From NCBI RefSeq assembly GCF_023343835.1, contig NC_064472.1, positions 9,353,469 to 9,417,468 of the forward strand: a stretch of DNA of 64,000 bases, read 5' to 3'. The notes under the pieces were generated by a model that was not told the origin of the DNA, ran no database searches, and saw nothing but the letters and a program-made list of their open reading frames with translations. This document shows, in pieces, positions 10,674 to 24,121 of this stretch. Source of the stretch: Lagopus muta (lineage: Eukaryota > Chordata > Aves > Galliformes > Phasianidae). The stretch's first letter is position 1. Each line of letters begins with the position of its first letter. A program made the translations under genes and the position numbers.

Positions 10674-13600
10674 CGGACACCCAAATGCCATCCTTAGCAT
10701 CAAAGATGTTCACTGTGCAAGGACTGGTTTGTAAAAATGCCTGGGAGGCCAAGTACATAAGATCCACAGTCAGAGCAAGGACACTGTTTAGGGACAAGTT
10801 GCACTGGTGCCCTACACACCCAGTCCCCATGGAAGTGGCATCACATCTTGCACAAGGAGACACAGCCTGAAACAGTAGTGAGGCAGGTCCCAGAAATACA
10901 GCCCCAGTGCCAGGCAGAGAAGTGACATCTCAATCCCCCTTATTTCATGATGTGCCTGCAGTGCAAGCAGGGCAGGCATCCGGCCCCCGGGGCACAGTGA
11001 ATCCAGACACAAATATTTTAAAAACACAGTGATGAACATTCACTGTAGATTTCAACACGTCTGCTAGCAGTGCACCTCTGCCTGGGGTCTTGAGAGAGGG
11101 TCTAAGTCCCCAGTTCATAGGAGTCCACTGAGTCACCCATACTCTCTTTATCTACCCCTCTTAGTAGCTGAAAACTCCATGTCCTGAAAGAGAACGAGGC
11201 ATAAACCAAAGTCCAGATTTACTGGCGCCCATATGTGGAGACGGATGAAGTCTGAGAACTCTCGCTGTCCCATCATGGGCTTCTCCCTGCAGGAACAGGT
11301 TGCTTCTTTCCTTTCTTTCCACTCCCTGCCTCCAGGATGCTTCCTTGTCTTTCACAGCCTAGAAATGCCAAACAGAGGGACACAGAGATTCTGGGAGGCT
11401 GAAGCCAGCAGCTTAGCTGCTCATTATGTTCCCAGGAAATGACTGTTCCTAACTCAAACCAGAAGCAGCATTTGGGATAACCTCACCAAGCACTGAGCTC
11501 TCTGTCTGCTTTAGTTTTGCACAGATTAACAGGACTGGTGTTTAAGCAAGAGTTCATGTCTCTCATCCATCTGCCTCCTGAGCTGTGTGGTCCACAGCAG
11601 AGAGGGAAACATTTCAGGGGCTTCCTTCATGAAGTGATAGGAAGTGTTTCTCACCTGCTCACCTCCCCGCAGCTGCATCCTGCTCCCCACGGGAGCTCCC
11701 CAAGATGCTGACAAGGAAGGTACCAGTCTCTGGGAGGATGCCAGGCTGCAAGGCACCATTTGTCTAGGATATGGTGCATTCTCCCCTATTCCAAAGCATT
11801 TCCTTCAGCTCCCCATGTATTCTGGGCACCAGCAGAGCCAGGAGCCCATCCTCCTTCAGTCTCAAAGCACAGAAGGATGCTCAGACCTTACTTTCCCACT
11901 AGATGGCAAACACTGTCTTTAAAATAGCATTCAAGAAGTGAACATGACTTCCTCCGGCAGGGGAGGCTGAGAAAATCCATCCTCAGAGCAAAAGCTTGGG
12001 ATTGGGTCTGGGACTGCCTGCTGCGGGGATGGGGTGGTGGGACCCCAGCACAGGCATGCCAGAGACATTCTGCTTCTCTTCCATTCCTTGCACTGTCCTT
12101 CATTCCCACTCTTGTGGTTTTGTCCCAGTCTTAGAGACCGATCTCTGGCTCAATGCATGGGAGGCATCTGATCAACCCTGTGAAACACCCTGAACCATGG
12201 GCAGCCATAGAGCTAAACCTAGAAGCTTTGCTGGGAATTAATCATGCTGTGTTTTGCAAGCCAAAGTTGTGCTCAAAACTGCTTGCAGGAGGGAAAGCAC
12301 CCAGCTCCATGTGCAAGCCATTATGCTAGGCACAAATAAAGAAGGAAGGGATGAAGGCTCTGCAGGTGGATGTGTGTGCTTATGTAAGATCTTCTGCCAG
12401 CTCAGATGTGTTTCTAGGCTTGTGTGTGTTTGCTTGAATTCAGCCCTGGAGCATCCTATGGTCACCACACTAACCTCATGCAGAAGATTTCTTCTGTGAG
12501 TTTTCTGCTGGCCCTGGCACTGCTGCAGTATTTCTATGCAGTTAAACATGACATGTCATAGCTAAATAAGGAGCTAACTGTGGACAGCAAACATTTAATG
12601 CAGGCAAATCATGCCAGTGCAACAACACTAGGAGAGGAATGTGTCATGTCAGCTCCATGCAAGAGGACAGGGTCTGGGGAAGGATGTTAATGAACTAGCA
12701 GCAGCCGCTGCATCTCCTCCACGAAGTGCTCAAAGCCCTGCTCCTGGCAGCGCCAGCTTCATTTGCTGCTTCCAGTGTTTCCTGCACAGGGATGTCAGTT
12801 GACATTGCTCATTCCTAGGAGAGGAGGGCCATCTGGGCTTCCTGGACACTTTCTTTGGGAAAGGTTAATGCCTTTTCTTCCTTGAAGATGGGAAATCCCT
12901 CCTTGGAAAATGTAGAAAATGAAAGGATGAGAGTGATCGGGGAATAGAAACCAAGGGAGCTGGTGAGCGGCGTGTGGCCAAGGGCAGCCTGGTCAAACCC
13001 ATTGCCCCACCACAGCCACTACCAGACCACGAGCAGTGCAAGCAGAAGCCCTGCTGGCTCACTTCACAGCTGGGCTCCTGGACAATGCTTGTGACAAAGG
13101 GATGGTGCTGGGCTCTGGTGTGTCCCAGTGCCCAGATGCTTCCCAGTTCCTCTGTCCCCAGAATCAGCAGAGCAGCAGTTCAGCATGGATTTGGCTGTGT
13201 CACACTGCACAGTGTGATATAAAGATCCAGCAGGGTTTGACACAGGGAAAAATATTCGGTTGCCCAACCTGGGTGCCTGCATCAGAGAACCTCCAGTGCC
13301 CCCCAGTCTAACTGATACCCCATTACCCCTGGCTATTGGCTCCACCTTTGACCTGAGCACACCAAGAGATGGGCAGTTCCCCTTGCCTGCAGATGACATG
13401 GCCTCGCCGTGATGTGTGTCTGGCCTCAGCTTTCCAGCTCAGGTTCTAGGAGTGGTTCTGGCCCTTTTCTGCAGGTTTTGGGATTTTTCATCCTGGGTGC
13501 TTTTCACCAAGCAAATGCTTCCTGCCTCTGTGTGGCACCTGATGGGTGACCAGCTGCCATGGACAGCATGCACCAGCATTGCTTTTTCACTCGTCTTGGG

Positions 13601-13724
13601 CTCATGGAGGCTGGAACCTGTTCAGGCTGTGGTCTCAAGTGGTCTCAAGACAACCAGCAGGACAGCTGCTCTCCTGAAGCTACAAGGGCATTCAGATCCT
13701 TCTGCTGCTGCTGATAGCAGAGAG

Positions 13725-13835
13725 CATAGAATTAGAGAATGGTTGAGGTTGGAAGGGACCTCTGGAGATCTTTTGGCTCAACATTCTCCAGCACAAAGCA
13801 GAAACACCAGAGGAGCCGCACCACACTACTCCAGC
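13725..13835 (-). mobile_element. CR1 LINE 3'-end fragment
   Basis: Starts CATAGAATTAGAGAATGG and continues into GGTTGGAAGGGACCTCTGGAG, the reverse complement of the CR1 3' untranslated end. The element is therefore on the minus strand. Strongly 5'-truncated, as most CR1 copies are. Confidence 0.8.
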
Positions 13836-16800
13836 TAAGGAGCTGTGGGATTTCAATGGTTTGCTTGTTCCTCTTGCATAAGCACTTTGGCTCTGCTCCA
13901 GGATGAAGTTCTGCAGTAGATAACATTTTGTTCCTTTCAACGCATTCCTGCTAATGCAGAAGTTCCTACACTGTGGTAAAGAAGTAGTGGGTGACCCCCT
14001 GACCTGACTTCTCCCATAGTGCTTCCTGCTCCACTCAGCTGCCTGGAAGCCCACAACAGGCATGAAAGCTTACCAGGTCTGGAGATGAACAGAAAGGTAA
14101 CAGTGCCAGAAGGGCTGTGCTTTCATTTCCTCCTGCAAGCAGACAATTTGAAGAAAAGACCCTGAATGGATCTGCTGCCTTTGCCAGCCTACTGCCTGTG
14201 AAAGGAAGCGAAAGTTCCCAGCTCAGGCTCCAGCACAGCCTACCATGACCACAGCTGTGGTTCCCCGGAACAATAAGCCCTGTAGCTTTCCCCAAAGCCC
14301 AGCTGGGAGCCAGCAAGTAGGGCAAAAGACAAAAGGACAGTGACACATAAGGAGGCCGAGCACCATGGTGGTGGGAGATGGCAGAAACCCAAAGCAGTGT
14401 GTGAAGGGGATGCTGCCCAGTTTTCATTTGCTGCTTAATTCCAACATCTCCCCTTTCCCCCTGACCCCGTGCTCCTTGGCTGTCCCAGGAATAACAAGGA
14501 GGCTGCAGGGCCGCCACTGATGAGCTGCCACTGATGCTGGAGGCAGGACGCAGTGATAAAGTGCCTCTAATCTATCAGCAGCAAAGGATGAATTGCCATC
14601 AGCCTCTGCAGAGGTGAGGCTCGCCTCACCCTGACCTTCACGCTGCCGGCTTGCATGACGTTCCCCATAAAATCACTGCAGCTGCGGTGGCAATTCAGTG
14701 TTATCTGGAATAGAGGAGGAATATTCTTGCAAAATGTAGGCACTGAATTACAGCCCTGGTGCAGTGCAAGAGGAGAGGGGTCAAGATGAGGGGGCAAGAG
14801 CTGCAAGTGTCCCTTTAAGGATATTATACTGCTCTGAATAATAACACAAATGCATGCAGGGCTGTGCTATCTGCAAGTCTGAGCAGATTGTAAAAAGATT
14901 GTATAAAGTACTGAGCTCTACCTTGATTATTTAGATTTGCCTTCACCTTTTCCTTCCCCCTTGAGGACAGTTACCAGGCTGAGTTTGTGTATCTTGTACC
15001 CCATAAAGATATTAAGAGCCCTTTAATCTACTGCTGCATAATCAGCAGCTTATTTTGCTATGAAGGTAAACAATGTCAGTGCAGCGTATTTGCTGTGTGT
15101 GGCTCAGAGCTCCTGAAAAACCACCTCCATTAGCTGGACAGTTCTTTGTGCTTGCACACGCTGCAGGCCAGCCTTGTCCCATGCAGCTGCAAACCTGGTG
15201 GGTTTTCTGACCTCACAGGGGCATGTTAGCATGGACATGTGTGTTTTCAGTCTGTCAGCAGGGACAAGCTCAGGGAATGACACTGGGCAGTGTGGCTGCA
15301 GCCCTGAGACTGAGAACTCCCAGAGTGTTCTGCTGCCCAGACAAGGTGCTTCCATTTCCTTTAAATTTCCCACTCGGTCACTGCAGGGAGAGACATAGCT
15401 CCTGTTAGGCCTGGGGACAATTGCAGCACTGGAGCAGCTGGGTTGGCCCTGGGAACACTGCAGTGAAACACTGGGAGGAGGTTTCTAACAGACTTTAAAA
15501 GGCCTCCATGGTGCAATTCTGCGGGGACAGTGGCATTGCTAGGAATAGGGAGAGAGATCAGGCTTCCAGCAAGCTGCAACATCACACAGCCCACAGGTAA
15601 GACAGACTTGCTGCCTACACCTCCCAGCAGTCCCTGTGCGATTTCAGGGACCCCTCTCTCCTCAGCTGGACTTGGAGCTGCCAGAAGGAAGGACCTGGCT
15701 GCTTTTTGCTTTCCTGTCATGCTAACTGATGCCTGGAGTCCTCTCCCCTCTGTTTCCTGTAACAAGGGATCCACAAGCACATTCTGCCTCAGCAGGGCAC
15801 AGGGCCAGCCTGGCTTATCAAACACTGAAGAGCCAGACAGGGACTTTCCACTCTTAGCTACTGTGCCCTGGTAGGAATACCAGCCTGGTACATTGCATTG
15901 TCTTTGGAGATTTCCCCAGCTCCCATGCCCTCTGCAGCCTTTGCCCTCTTAGCCGTTCTGCCTTCCAGCTTCACTCCTTCTGATGACTTTTTGCTGGCCT
16001 TGGTCATACTCTGGAAATCCTGAGTATCAAGGATTTCCCATTGGAATGCTGGGAAGGAAGGTGCAGACCCTTCTGACCTGTGGGAAGCCCCCACAGACCC
16101 AACCACCATGGCGACTTCCTTTGCAAACAGCAGAGAAAAAATTCACTTGGGAACTTCTGAATTGGACTCTGCCCATTCTGTCCGTGATGGTCCATGTAAG
16201 GGTGGCACAGAGCTGCTGGCTCTTCAGACAGCTAGTACCTGCTCTCATACTTTCAGAGGAAAGGCTTTCAGAGGAAACCCTCTATAGCAGTTTCAAGCCA
16301 AAGCACTGCAGAATTACCTGTCCTTCCTCTTCGTGCTCAGTCTGGCACTGAGAGCAGCTTCACTGAAAGAGAAGCAGCAATACTGAGCAGACTGAGGCTG
16401 TTCAAGTACTGGCCCAGGAAGGGGAATGATTTGGCTGGTGGGCCTAGAAACCTTTTATTACTGCAACCAGCCATACCTTAATAGGAGCAAGATCCAGAGC
16501 AGGAGAAATCCCTTCCCAGAAGATGAAGTGGTTCTGGGAGCAGGAGAGCAATGACCCCCCTGAAGCCCAGCCAGAGCTCTTGTACAAAAGCTTTGTGAGG
16601 TCACGTTTGCAAGGGTCAAGGCCCTGCTGGAAGAAGTAGTTCTGTGCCTGCATTTGCCTGCAAAATGTATAGAAAGGCTGCAGCCTTCGCACTGATGAAT
16701 CAAAGGAGGCAGAATCCCTCAGCACAGCTGGGAGCTTCTGCTCAGCATGGGCTTGCCCTGGCAGCTAGCAAAGCCATGATGGATGGCCCGGCGTGTCCTG

Positions 16801-17076
16801 GCACACTGTGGCCCCACAGCACTCAACTTGAGACAGCTGCAGCACAAGGAAGACAAATGAGATCCAGAGAAACCCAACCTGCTGTCTGCCCCCTTCATCT
16901 CTGTTTACATCTGCTTTTTCTTTCAAGGCCATGTATCTCCTTTGTTTAGGAGTGTGTGTTGCTCTTGATCCAATTCCAGATATTTTCTGCTAAAGCTTTT
17001 CCTCATTCTCTTACAGCACTGAGCATGGAAACTTTGGGGCCAATTTTGTTTAAAATTCCCATGCTTCATACTCTTT

Positions 17077-17270
17077 AGAATCATAGAATCACAGACTGCC
17101 TCAGCTTGGAGAAGAGCTCAAATCCCACCCATTTACAACCCCTGCCATGGGCTGGTTGCCCCCACCAGCTCAGGCTGCCCAGGGCCCCATCTAACCCAGC
17201 CTTGAGCACCTCCAGGGATGGGGCAGCACAGATCTTGGGCAGCAGTGCCAGGGTGTCACCGTCCTCTGAG
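17077..17270 (-). mobile_element. CR1 LINE 3'-end fragment
   Basis: Begins AGAATCATAGAATCACAGA, followed by TTGGAGAAGAGCTC and by the GGTTGCCC...AGGCTGCCCAGGGCCCC and GAGCACCTCCAGGGATGG blocks typical of the CR1 3' region in reverse complement. Confidence 0.85.
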
Positions 17271-17904
17271 TCAAGAATCTCCATGACTGCACGCAGCTCT
17301 CAGATATACAGCACAAGGCAGAGAAAGCCCACTTCACCTGCTGGGATACTGACAGACCTGAAAAATACAGAAAAGAAAGGATTTTGAAATGCTGCCCCAC
17401 GTTATCCAGTCCACCCTGTGCAAAGCCAGGGCCAGCACAACTCAGCAGGTTTGGACTGTAAAATCCACAGCATTTCCTTAGCTGACCCTTCTAGATAAGT
17501 GGAATTTCCCCCCGGCATCTGACCCCAAGATTTCCTGTGACTTCTTGTCCTACCAGAAGTGAACTCAGAAAACAGTTTCTTCACTTTTTTTTTGCAGCAG
17601 GCTTTTGTGTATTTGGACACCATCTCATCCATTCCTGGAAGCAGGGTATACCCAAGTTCCTTCAGACAGTGCTTGGAGGTCAGAGTATTCAGCCTCCCAT
17701 CAAACATCAAACTCACTGCCCATCTCCAAAGCCCTCTCAAGTGGATGCCCACCTTCCTGGACCCATCTCCCACTCTTCTCCAGAACCACCTCTCCAACAA
17801 AATTATGTCCAATATTTTTGCTGAATGTAGCTCGGATTGAAATGAAGGAGAGAAGGGAACAGAGCCTGGCTGCATTCCTTGCAATCCAGAAGACCTGTAC
17901 CCAC

Positions 17905-18570
17905 TCATCACAGAACCACAGAATGGTTTGAGTTGAAAGGGACCTTCAAAACCATACAGTTACAGGCCCCCTACCATGGGTAAGGATGTTTCCCAACAGA
18001 TCAGGTTGCCCAAAGCCCCATCCAAGCTGGCCTGGAACACCTCCAGAGATGGAGCACTCACAGATCTTCCAAGGACACTTCTCCAGCACCTCATCATTCT
18101 CATAGGAAAGAATTTATTCCTAATATCTAATCTAACTCTACTTTCTCTTAGTTTAAAGCCATGGCCCCTTGCCCTATCACCGCGCTCCTGGGTAAAGAGT
18201 CCCTTCCCAGCTGTCCTGTAGGTGTTTGCACTGGAAAGCACCTTCATCGCCTTGCTGTCTGTGCTCCTTTTGATGCAGCCCAGGACATGATTGACCTTCT
18301 GGGCTGCAAGCACTCATTGTCAGCTCATTGTGTGTTTCTCTTCAACCAACAGACCCAAGTCCTTCTCCTCAGTGCTGCACTCCATCCACCCATCACCCAA
18401 TCTGTATGGATCTTTGGCTTTGCTCTAGCCCAGGTGCAGTACCTTGCACTTGGCTTTTATGAGGTTCACATGTGCCCACCTCTCAACTTGTCTGAGTCCC
18501 TCTGGATGGCAGTTCTGTCCCTCCATCATGCTGCCTGCACCTTTCAGCACCCACAGACTGGCCTCATCCA
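17905..18570 (-). mobile_element. CR1 LINE 3' fragment, about 0.65 kb
   Basis: Reverse-complement CR1 tail (CACAGAACCACAGAATGG, GAAAGGGACCTTCAAAACC) followed by the GGCCTGGAACACCTCCAGAG block and further upstream CR1 sequence that on the minus strand belongs to the ORF2/3' UTR boundary. Longest of the CR1 tails between IL11RA and CCL19; decayed, no open frame. Confidence 0.8.
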
Positions 18571-21500
18571 GCAGCCATAGCACAGTTCCCATTTCTTCAC
18601 ACCACTGCACCTGCTGCCAAGCTGGGCTGCTGGTCTGAGCTCTTCATGGTATGAGACTGACTCATAAATGGCCCTTTGTAGGGATTTTTTGCTTTAGTCT
18701 GCACAAACACTGTTTTAAATGCTGGTCTTCCAGCACACAAGCGTGCCAGGAGATGTGAATTTTTGCAGCAAGCCACCTGCATTTGATTTGCTGTCAGCAG
18801 GATTGGATAGCAGTTTAGCTTGAAACCAGGCCAAGGTGGAGAGAGCTTCCCTCCTGCCATCCCCCGTCATGCTGCAAATACCTTCTGCTCCTGGCCCTTT
18901 TTCAATGAAAAGAAGGCATAGTTCTCTAGCCAAGGTGTAAACTGCAGATCTCCAGGACCAGCCCTGCCCAGGCCAACCAAACCCAGCAAACAGCAGTGGC
19001 ACAGCATGGGCTCAGCCCAGTGGACTTCAGCCCTGCCTCTCCCCCAGGACAGGCAGTGAAACCCCATGGGCATCAGCACTGGGAATTCCCTGCAGGCAGC
19101 TGGCTCCAAATTCTGAAGCACGGTGCATCAGCTGAGAAATGAAACCAAGCGCTATGAGCGCTGAATGAATCTATAATTGCAGTGTATCCGAGACATTTCT
19201 GCTTTCATTCTTTGTAAGACAGTGGCTGCTATCTATCCTTTAATACACTGGTCAGTGCCTTTCCAAAAATCACAGCATCTAAATACAAGATGGGAAATTA
19301 CAGTTTGCAGAGCACTGCAATGAAAATTATTCAAGTTTTTCACCAGAGATCACCTCACAGGCTCAGAAGACATTTGACAGTGTTGCTTATTTGGAGCAGC
19401 ATCTTCCTAGAAACAGTGGAAAGTCATGGCTTGAGAGTTTAAACAAGATTAAAGAACACGTATAAACACAGTTGTGTGCTTCCATTGTGGGGATGGTACA
19501 CAGCCCAGCAGAGGAGAGTTTTCCCTGCTAACACATCTGCAAGAAGGAAACCTTTCTTTCTGTGAGAAAGCAGAGAAGAGTGAGACGTGCTGGAAGAGGC
19601 AGCAGATGGGGCTGCAGATGGTGACCCTCCTAATGGCACAGAACAGCTGCCACATCCCTCTAAATAAGCACACGATGGCCAGCAGATAGAGCTGGGAAGA
19701 AGGGATGGAGGAACTGGGACAAAAGCTCCAAATTTCCTCTTCTTCCCAACTACCCAGCCCTTATCCCATGGTTCTTCCTCCGATCTGCTCCCAAGAGGAT
19801 CTCAGGGAGCAGCTGGCTGTTCCTCAATCCCCTTCCAGCCTTCAAGCTAGAGGTGCCCACCTGCTCTGTATCTCCTACAGCCCCAGAGCCATTATGCCAT
19901 ACAGATATGCCTTTATATTGCAGAGCACTTGAGAGAAAGAGAAGGAAGTTTTCCCTAGTCCCCTGACCAGGGAGGCACACCAGTCACAGCCTTTCCTACA
20001 TGGAAAACATGAAGAAGAGGTGGGAAGTGACACAGAAAATGGAACTAAGCTCCTCATTAATGTCTACCACGTTGCTGGGAGAGATGGCTCCTGTGGAAGG
20101 TACTTTCCAGAGGGTTCTGGCAGCAGGACAGATCTACTATTTGCTTGTCCTCCTGGGCTTTCTCTTTCATCTCCAAGTTTTACTGCTACCATCCATAAAG
20201 AGAAGATGGGTGCATCGGTGGCAGAGAGGATGGCCTCCCCTCCCTTTCCAAAGGGTACTGTGGGAGTGGGTAAGGGTGCACCTGGCTGGTGGCTGAGCCT
20301 ATTCTGCACATAAAACCATGGGGACAAAGGTCCCCATGTCAGGCAGCTGCTGGGCTTCCTTTGACTGCAGGAATCTGGACCAGGAAGAGCAGCCTGGTTA
20401 GTCCCCTACTCCAGGCCTGCTTAGAACCAAGGAATCAGACCATGATTTCTCCAGGGCACTAGGCAAGGATCAAAGTCATCATGTGCACAGGAGAAGAGGG
20501 CACATCCCAACATCCCAGCCTGGCCGCTTTTGGGGGCTGGCAGGGTTTTGCTGCTGTTCCTGTCCTCCAGTCGATGCTTTTCTTCTGCTTTCCCCTGCAT
20601 CCACAAGCATGACCAGCTATGAAGATCAAGCTTTGTGGAATCAGTATTCAGGTACCAAAAAACTCCCACATCCCTTCTTCTATCATCAAAATTCTCCCAG
20701 TACCTTTCTAGCTTCTGGAAGTGCCTGTGAGGCACACTGGGGTGAGAACCCCAAATCCTGCCAGCAAAAAATGGATCTTTGCTCAAAATGGGTTTGCCCA
20801 GCATCATTGGAAACCCATCTCTCTCCTTCGGATGGGCTGAGATTTTTGTTGTTATTGTTCGGAAAGATCTGTCTGTATATTCAGGTACCAAAAGTCAGAA
20901 CAAAACTCACAAGCAGATGGAGAAACAAAACTAAAAGCTCTGGGCTGGAGGTTGGTTCTCTCCCTCTTCCTAGCTGGGCTAGGAAGGCAGTGGGAAGCCC
21001 AGGGCCAGCATTTTGGTGAAGGTGAATGGGATTCATCCAGCCAGCCCCTATCCTGGGCAAGGAGAGCTGGATCCGCTCACAGATACAAATTTTAGTGTTT
21101 GCTGATGGTGTAGGCTGGATCATACCACCAGAACAGCCCAGCTGCAGGATAAGGTTTCAGATATAGAACCCATGGGAGGAGCAGTTCTGCTCAGAGCCCC
21201 ACAGCTTGTCCAAAGTTGCTGTCATCTTCCCACAAGACAAAGCCTAGCAGAAAGTATCCAGATAAGCAGCACCGGAGATGACGCTCTGGGACTGAATGAA
21301 GAGCCAGAAGGAGCCTGGGTCGGAGAGATGCCAAATCTGGATCCTCTCCATCACCCACACAAATTGCTGATTAGGCAAGAGCTAACAGCACAATGAGAAG
21401 GAACCAGCAAGGCTTTTCTCCTCCTGGGTTCCCACTCAGCCCATCTGTCCACAAGTCTCATCTCCCCGAACAACCCAGACAAGTCTCTGAGCACCTTCAA

Positions 21501-21689
21501 CTGGATCCAGTGCTGGTGCCAATGGAATTGTGCCCATGGAGTGCAGCCTCTTCCATGGCACCAAGTGGAGAATATAAGCACCATGGAGGAAGCTGGACCT
21601 TGCACTTGGACACTAAAGTCATAGCAGATCACACCTGACCTGTCTTGTGTCCACTTGGAAGGCATCTGTGGCAGCTTTTACAAGCCTGG

Positions 21690-21858
21690 AAGATGGATGC
21701 CACATCCCTGGAGGCATTCAAGGCCAGGCTGGATGTGGTTCTGGGCAGCCTGGTCTGGTGGTTGGCAACCCTGAACATAGCAGGGGAGTTGAAACTAGCT
21801 GATCACTGTGGTCCTTTTCAACCCAGGCCATTCTATGATTCTATGATTCTGTGAAAGA
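21690..21858 (+). mobile_element. CR1 LINE 3'-end fragment
   Basis: Reads in the sense direction: TGGAGGCATTCAAGGCCAGG, GGGCAGCCTGGTCTGGTGG, then the terminal TTCTATGATTCTATGATTCT octamer repeats that end CR1 elements. Confidence 0.9.
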
Positions 21859-23682
21859 GAAGAGCTCTGATGATCCCAGCATTTAGACCTGGGGACGTAG
21901 AACAACGCAGAGCATGTTTGGTTTGCTTGTATAGGTACAGCCTTGCCTTTCTTTCCTGGCCTTGAGAACAGTAACCAGATGAAGGGCTGTTTTGTCAGCT
22001 CCCTTGGAAAGCTTTCTATTTATAATGACTTTTGAGTCCATTACATGAGAAATATTTTTGTCAGGAATTGATAAAGCTCCCTGAGTGATTCAGTTGACAC
22101 TCCAGAATACTTCATATCAAAGTGGTCTGTGCAACAAAACCCTGGACCTACTGAGGGCATGTCTGCATCCCAGAGTGACAGGTCCCAATCTCCCACTCTG
22201 TGGATGCAGAGAGGCTAGGCAAAGAGCAGGAAAACACAACTGGAGAGAAAGAGATAAACAAGAGGACTTGGAGCACTTTTACTGAAATTGTTTCTTGGCT
22301 GCAACCCAGCATTTTGCTGCTTTCTCCAAGGACTATGACCTCTGAAAAGTCATTGACTTTTTTTTAACATATATCAGAAAAACTCGCTGTGCTGTTTTTT
22401 TGTTTTTTGTTGGTTTGTTTTTGTTTTTTTTTTCAAGTGTGGAGTCCTGCTGGCTTGGAAAGATTCTCAAAAGATAGACTGAGGAGCATGGAGAGCTCCA
22501 GGGTTCTCCCCATAGGACCATGCATGCTGCCCAGGGAAGCATCTCCTGTCCTTCCCTCAAGGTCCGCAAAGGTTGGGAACCAAGGCACAGTGCCCTAGAT
22601 TCCTTGCCTCCAGCCAAGCATAGATTTGGTCTATCTCAAGTTGAGCCCACCAGCTGCAGCAGCTCAGCCCGGGCATGGATCCATGCTGAGCATCCTCCTC
22701 CTCCCTGCTGTGGCCCCTCGCATGTCATGGAGTGAGCAGCAGTGTGGCTCTGCCAAAGCAAGCACCAATTACACTCCCTTCCCACTCATATCGTTTGTCT
22801 TGGCTTTTCCTCCCGTACCAGCCTTCCTCCTTCTCCTCCTCAGGATTATATTGCTGGAGCTGTCACTGTGCTTAATGAGCAGGGACAAAGCAGGGGAAAG
22901 GGCTCTGGGAAAGTTACGGTGGGAGACAGCCAAGCCTGGGGCACTGCAAGTGCACATGGAGCAGAAGGACCCTGGTGGGGGGAGAACACTTGAGAAAGAA
23001 ACTCTAACCACCAGCAAAGGCAGAAGCTGAACAGGAGGGTAAAAAGGCTTGGTGGCAACAGCCACCAGCTGCCTAGGCCTCCCCGCGCTGCTCCCATGGA
23101 TGCATCCTGGGACAAGATTGTGGCCACATCCTTCCTGCCCTCAAAAAGTCTCCCAGGTGCTCCTAACCTGTGTTCAAATAACAGTAGTGCAAGAGCATAG
23201 TGCTTGGCTGCTAGCCTTGCCACACATAGCCCCTGCATGTATGTCCCAAGCTTTAGCAGAAAGGAGCAATTTTGTTCCAACATATGTTTTGGGTGAAAGG
23301 GCAACTCCCAAGGGGACCTGAGATCATTTTATGGCAGCAAACCTTATGGCAGACTGGCTTGGTTTTAGAGACTTGATTGTACACAGCTCTGGTGCACAGA
23401 CCTGAGAGTAAAGCAACCCAGGACTCCTAGCTCATTGGTGATGAAGGGCAGAAGCTGTGCCTTACCCTGGATGCACCTAGGAGCAGAACACTGGGATTTT
23501 CACCAGGTTGCACTTCCCCAAAAGCTCTTTCTCTTGTGCAGTCCAGCTGCTCACTGGTACAGAGATGCAGGCCAGTCTGAGCATGCTGTGCCTCACTTTC
23601 CCTCTACCACAAGGGCAAAGCTCCCATTCCCAGCAGCTGTACTGGTGGTACTGAAGTGGCTTGTTCTGGGAGGTGCAACACT

Positions 23683-23995
23683 TCACAGAATCACAGAATC
23701 ACCAGGGTTGGAAAAGACCTTCAAGATCACCCAGTCCAACCATCCACCCATCACCAACAGTTCCCACTAAACCATATCCCTCAACACAAAATCCAAACGT
23801 TCCTTGAACACCTCCAGGGTCACTGACTCCACCAGCTCCCTGGGCAGCCCATTCCAGTGCCTGACCTCTCTTTCAGAAAAGAAGTATTCCTAACGTCCAG
23901 CCCAAATCTCCCCTTCCATGCTCCCTCCCACCTTTCACCCTCTGAAATCATCCCTCACCCCTGAAAGCCATTTTATCACCCTACATTCCACACAC
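23683..23995 (-). mobile_element. CR1 LINE 3'-end fragment
   Basis: Reverse-complement CR1: TCACAGAATCACAGAATCAC, GTTGGAAAAGACCTTCAAGA, CACCCAGTCCAACC, then CTCCCTGGGCAGCCCATTCC. The match is clear over about 300 bp. Confidence 0.9.
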
Positions 23996-24067
23996 TCCCA
24001 TACTCTGCACTGTTCTTTGGGCTCAAACACAAGGCAAGCCAACAACCCATAGGCTTTTCTTTTTCTT

Positions 24068-24073
24068 TTTATT
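24068..24073 (-). terminator. Candidate polyadenylation signal for CCL19
   Basis: Minus-strand AATAAA about 950 bases beyond the CCL19 stop codon. It is the first clear AATAAA I noticed downstream. It sits beside long T tracts, so it could be repeat-derived. Confidence 0.35.
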
Positions 24074-24090
24074 TAACAAAATCACAGCTT

Positions 24091-24121
24091 TTTTTTTTGC
24101 TTTTTTTTTTTTTTTTTTTTT
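24091..24121 (+). repeat. Poly-T tract
   Basis: Two T runs of about 9 and 22 bases separated by GC, followed by AAGAAAGGAAGGAAGG. Low-complexity DNA or the A-tail of a minus-strand retroposed sequence. Confidence 0.8.

Larger units (their letters stand above)
8860..24060. other. Intergenic region IL11RA-CCL19, no gene recognised
   Basis: I see no exon with a recognisable protein product on either strand. The region holds several CR1 fragments, a GGAT microsatellite and homopolymer runs, listed separately. In mammals CCL27 lies between IL11RA and CCL19; I could not find CC-chemokine exons here by eye. Confidence 0.5.

Noticed and set aside
10227-10863. Minus-strand frames with His-Pro-Ser-Ile repeats
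   Set aside because: Direct translation of the GGAT microsatellite.
20483-21019. 178-codon plus-strand frame
   Set aside because: No similarity recognised, no splice context, composition like random non-coding DNA.
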